NCBI GenBank assembly: GCA_029266595.1
Contig: JAQSWO010000002.1
Coordinates: forward strand, 5,001 to 58,755
Direction of reading: 5' to 3'
Length of the DNA stretch: 53,755 nt
Source: Gammaproteobacteria bacterium
GTDB taxonomy: Bacteria; Pseudomonadota; Gammaproteobacteria; JAURND01
Below, one piece after another: positions 51,759 to 53,755 of the stretch (positions within the stretch are counted from its first letter, which is position 1; every line of letters begins with the position of its first letter). Under the pieces are notes generated by a model. The model made no database searches and was not told where the DNA came from. It was given only the letters and a program-made list of their open reading frames with translations. A program made the position numbers and the translations under genes.

Positions 51759-52850
51759 ATGGGATTTAAATGCGGCATAGTAGGTTTGCCCAATGTTGGA
51801 AAATCTACCCTATTCAATGCCATCACCAAAGCAGGTATAGAAGCAGCGAATTATCCTTTTTGCACGATCAAGCCAAATGTTGGCATCGTACCTTTACCTG
51901 ATACTCGTTTAAACAAACTCGCGGAAATTGTTAAGCCACAAAATGTGGTGCCTACAACCATGGAGTTTGTGGACATTGCTGGCCTTGTAGCAGGCGCCTC
52001 TAAAGGTGAAGGCTTAGGGAATCAATTTTTAGCGAATATTCGCGAAACACAGGCGATCGCACATGTCGTACGTTGTTTTGAAAATGATGATATCGTGCAT
52101 GTAGCCGGCAGAGTGAACCCCGTTGCTGACGTGGAAGTAGTCAACACAGAACTGGCACTTGCTGATCTTGAAGCCATTGAAAAGGCTTTACTGAAAGCAG
52201 CTAAATTGGCGAAAACTGGTGACAAAGCCGGAAAAGCAGAGGAGGCTTTACTCAGTAAGGTAAGAGAGCATTTAAATTCCGGCAAGCTGATTCGCTTGTT
52301 AGCAATGGATGAAGCCGAGTCAGAAATATTACGCCGCTTTCAGCTGCTCACCGATAAACCAACACTATATATCGCTAACGTCGCTGAAGATGGATTTCAA
52401 AATAACCCTGCACTAGATGCCTTAATTGCCTTGGCTGAATCAGAAGGCACAACTGTGGTGCCTGTCTGTGCTGCTTTAGAGTCTGAAATTGCTGAGCTAA
52501 GGGATGAAGAGAAGCTTGATTTTCTTGAGAGCCTGGGGCTGAGCGAGCCAGGCCTAGATAGAGTTGTCCATGCGGGATATAAACTATTGTCGCTACAAAC
52601 CTATTTTACAGCAGGTGTTAAGGAAGTCCGCGCTTGGACTATTCCCACAGGTTATACGGCGCCACAAGCTGCTGGCGTTATTCATACCGATTTTGAACGC
52701 GGTTTCATTCGCGCAGAAGTGGTGTCTTATGAGGACTTTGTGAAATACAACGGAGAACAAGGTGCTAAAGATGCAGGGAAGTTACGTTCAGAGGGCAAGG
52801 TGTATGTCATGCAAGATGGGGATGTAGTGCATTTTAGGTTTAATGTTTAA
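51759..52850 (+). CDS. ychF: YchF, ribosome-associated Obg-family ATPase
   Basis: A 363-residue P-loop protein that binds ribosomes and, unlike other Obg proteins, prefers ATP. Motifs are [18 protein letters not shown] (G1), the switch region [31 protein letters not shown] (G3), and IANVAEDG where GTPases would have NKxD. The C-terminal TGS-like domain has [17 protein letters not shown] and ends with [16 protein letters not shown]. Length equals the E. coli protein (363). AAGAGG lies a few bases before ATG 51759. It is usually next to pth; here they are 20 kb apart. Confidence 0.96.
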   Translation: MGFKCGIVGLPNVGKSTLFNAITKAGIEAANYPFCTIKPNVGIVPLPDTRLNKLAEIVKPQNVVPTTMEFVDIAGLVAGASKGEGLGNQFLANIRETQAIAHVVRCFENDDIVHVAGRVNPVADVEVVNTELALADLEAIEKALLKAAKLAKTGDKAGKAEEALLSKVREHLNSGKLIRLLAMDEAESEILRRFQLLTDKPTLYIANVAEDGFQNNPALDALIALAESEGTTVVPVCAALESEIAELRDEEKLDFLESLGLSEPGLDRVVHAGYKLLSLQTYFTAGVKEVRAWTIPTGYTAPQAAGVIHTDFERGFIRAEVVSYEDFVKYNGEQGAKDAGKLRSEGKVYVMQDGDVVHFRFNV

Positions 52851-52902
52851 TGTACGTTATGTTATGGCCACTATAGCCAGGACAAGCCCATCTAAACTCA
52901 AG

Positions 52903-53241
52903 GTAACAGCTCAGGCCCTAGATAGAAACGGCCATTTTTTGCCGATCTTGGACTAAAAATGTCCTCAGAGTGCTCTCATACTATATGTATGCTGGGCTTC
53001 TGGACAAAATTGCCGCGTCGCTATCGCTCCTCGCAAAGACGATTTATAAAGTCTCTAGCCTGTCTTTGTGAGCCCCTTAGCTCGTCTTTGCGAGCGCTTT
53101 TTGCGAAGCAATCCAGGAAATATATATCTTCGAAGAGTCGTTAGATTTCTTCCTAGATTGCGGTGCGCTACCGCCCCCCTCGCATAAACGGTCTAAAAAC
53201 TGACCATTTTTCCCGCGCTTGCCAAGGGGCTGATCTATTAC
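52903..53241 (-). mobile_element. 339-bp MITE-like element with inverted ends and 8-bp target duplication
   Basis: The left end GTAACAGCTCAGGCCCT and the reverse of the right end GTAATAGATCAGCCCCT agree at 14 of 17 positions. The 8-mer AACTCAAG flanks both sides exactly (52895-52902 and 53242-53249). Ends beginning GTAA and 8-bp duplications are known for IS66-family transposons, so movement by such a transposase is plausible. The inside has no gene; it contains GCGAGCGCTTTTTGCGAAGC-type repeats and is the inverted counterpart of the copy at 39425-39729. It sits directly against the sspB stop codon. Confidence 0.8.
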
Positions 53242-53249
53242 AACTCAAG

Positions 53250-53630
53250 TTAATCTACAATTTTTAAATTTGGCCTGCCCTTTTGAGGCGGAGCTTCCTG
53301 TGAAGGTGGTGGTAGGTCTTCCTCTTCAGGAAAAGACATCCCTTGCCCATTTTCTTGGGCATAAATTGCACTGACTGCATAGATGGGAATATAGATATCT
53401 GTAATCTTCCCTGAAAATCTCGCTTTAAACTCAATCACTTCATTGCCAAGCATCAAGCCTTTGGTCGCAGTCATGGAAATATCCAGCACAATCTCTCCAT
53501 TTTTTACAAACTCCCTGGGGACCATGCAATTAGGTTTGTCAGCCTTTACAAGCACATAGGGAGTAAGGGCGTTATCTGCCATCCACTCATATAAAGCTCG
53601 AATTAAATAAGGTTTACTAGAGGTCGTCAT
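53250..53630 (-). CDS. sspB: SspB, ClpXP specificity adaptor
   Basis: SspB tethers ssrA-tagged and other substrates to the ClpXP protease. The 126-residue product has the folded domain (SKPYLIRALYEWMADNALTP, PYVLVKAD, VPREFV, GEIVLDISMTATKGL, FSGKITDIYIPIYAVSAIYA) followed by a flexible acidic/Pro linker and the terminal ClpX-binding motif RPNLKIVD (E. coli RPALRVVK type). It follows sspA on the same strand with about 60 bp between them, filled by a short repeat copy. The mobile element lies at its 3' end. Confidence 0.94.
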   Translation of the reverse strand: MTTSSKPYLIRALYEWMADNALTPYVLVKADKPNCMVPREFVKNGEIVLDISMTATKGLMLGNEVIEFKARFSGKITDIYIPIYAVSAIYAQENGQGMSFPEEEDLPPPSQEAPPQKGRPNLKIVD

Positions 53631-53635
53631 AATGA

Positions 53636-53698
53636 TCAGCCCTAGGTGAAAACGGCCATCTTTTGCCGAATTTAGTGAAAGAATGAGCTGTTACAAAT
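53636..53698 (-). repeat. Short form of the GTAA repeat between sspA and sspB
   Basis: On the minus strand it reads GTAACAGCTCATTCTTTCAC, TAAATTCGGCAAAAGATGGC, CGTTTTCACCTAGGGCTGAT. Both ends of the family are present in about 63 bp. Its first bases lie over the sspA stop codon (TAA in TTGTAACAG). Confidence 0.6.
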
Positions 53699-53755
53699 CG
53701 TCTTTGGGCTTTAGCTCCATTTCTAATTCCGTCATGCTCAATTGAAAAGGCTCAC
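53691..53755 (-). CDS. sspA: SspA, stringent starvation protein A (C-terminal end only)
   Basis: Only the last 20 codons are inside the window: EPFQLSMTELEMELKPKDDL, then TAA. The FQxSLTEAE-like pattern matches the end of SspA, an RNA-polymerase-associated GST-fold protein, and the position directly upstream of sspB supports it. The final residues and stop lie next to the short repeat copy. The call rests mainly on context. Confidence 0.65.
   Translation of the reverse strand, partial: EPFQLSMTELEMELKPKDDL

Noticed and set aside
52959-53144. 61-codon plus-strand frame in the 52903-53241 element
   Set aside because: Same repeat-derived frame as at 39464; no ribosome-binding site and no domain. 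It was considered as a transposase fragment but shows no such motif.

Overview
The window looks like chromosome from a gammaproteobacterium of the Legionellales type (Coxiellaceae/Legionellaceae-like; genus not determined). The reasons are gammaproteobacterial housekeeping genes with conserved neighbours (divergent nudF/tolC, gpmI-envC, sspA-sspB, tolB-pal-cpoB-queE), an LbtU-type outer-membrane porin, moderately AT-rich DNA, and several unique proteins with disordered or membrane-hydrophobic character that resemble secreted effectors of intracellular bacteria. The effector reading is inference only.

Layout. 1-3000 (minus): tolA (cut by the window edge), tolR, tolQ and the Nudix gene nudF. 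3137-7000 (plus): tolC, coaA and an ALDH7-type aldehyde dehydrogenase. 7075-12247 (minus): a small membrane protein coupled to pyruvate kinase, glmS, and an orphan prpD. 12440-18440: galU, apaH, folA (opposite strand, tail overlap with apaH), two glycosyltransferases and murC. 18831-25019 is an accessory stretch: a two-module unknown gene whose second module is broken, an effector-binding-domain protein, a dienelactone hydrolase, a class D beta-lactamase, a proline-rich acidic protein, and an AlbA_2/RecG-like regulator holding two arrays of an 11-bp repeat. 25440-28951: tolB, pal, cpoB, queE. 29546-35392: tRNA-Lys, rplY, pth, sodC, gpmI, envC. 35434-45167 (mostly minus): murI, ilvD, and the ilvB-ilvN-ilvC-(threonine synthase/LeuA-domain fusion) operon preceded by a leader peptide and attenuator; an unknown plus-strand gene and a repeat lie between ilvD and the rest. 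45283-53755: a 610-residue unknown, an alpha/beta hydrolase, the LbtU-like porin, pyrC, a periplasmic repeat protein, ychF, sspB and the end of sspA.

Together the genes serve envelope integrity (Tol-Pal, TolC, EnvC), peptidoglycan precursors (glmS, murC, murI), glycolysis (pyk, gpmI, galU) and branched-chain amino acid synthesis. The Tol-Pal genes are split into tolQRA and tolB-pal-cpoB about 23 kb apart in opposite orientation.

The strongest unusual signals are: (1) a threonine-synthase-like enzyme fused to a LeuA allosteric domain inside the ilv operon, where a threonine deaminase would be expected; (2) a non-coding, MITE-like repeat family with GTAA-starting inverted ends, one copy (339 bp) flanked by a perfect 8-bp direct repeat, as IS66-type transposition would leave; (3) an 11-bp minisatellite inside a coding region that is read in all three frames to give an 11-residue protein period; (4) a recognisable ilv attenuator; (5) fused remnants of a Phd antitoxin and a Zeta-like P-loop gene next to ilvD.
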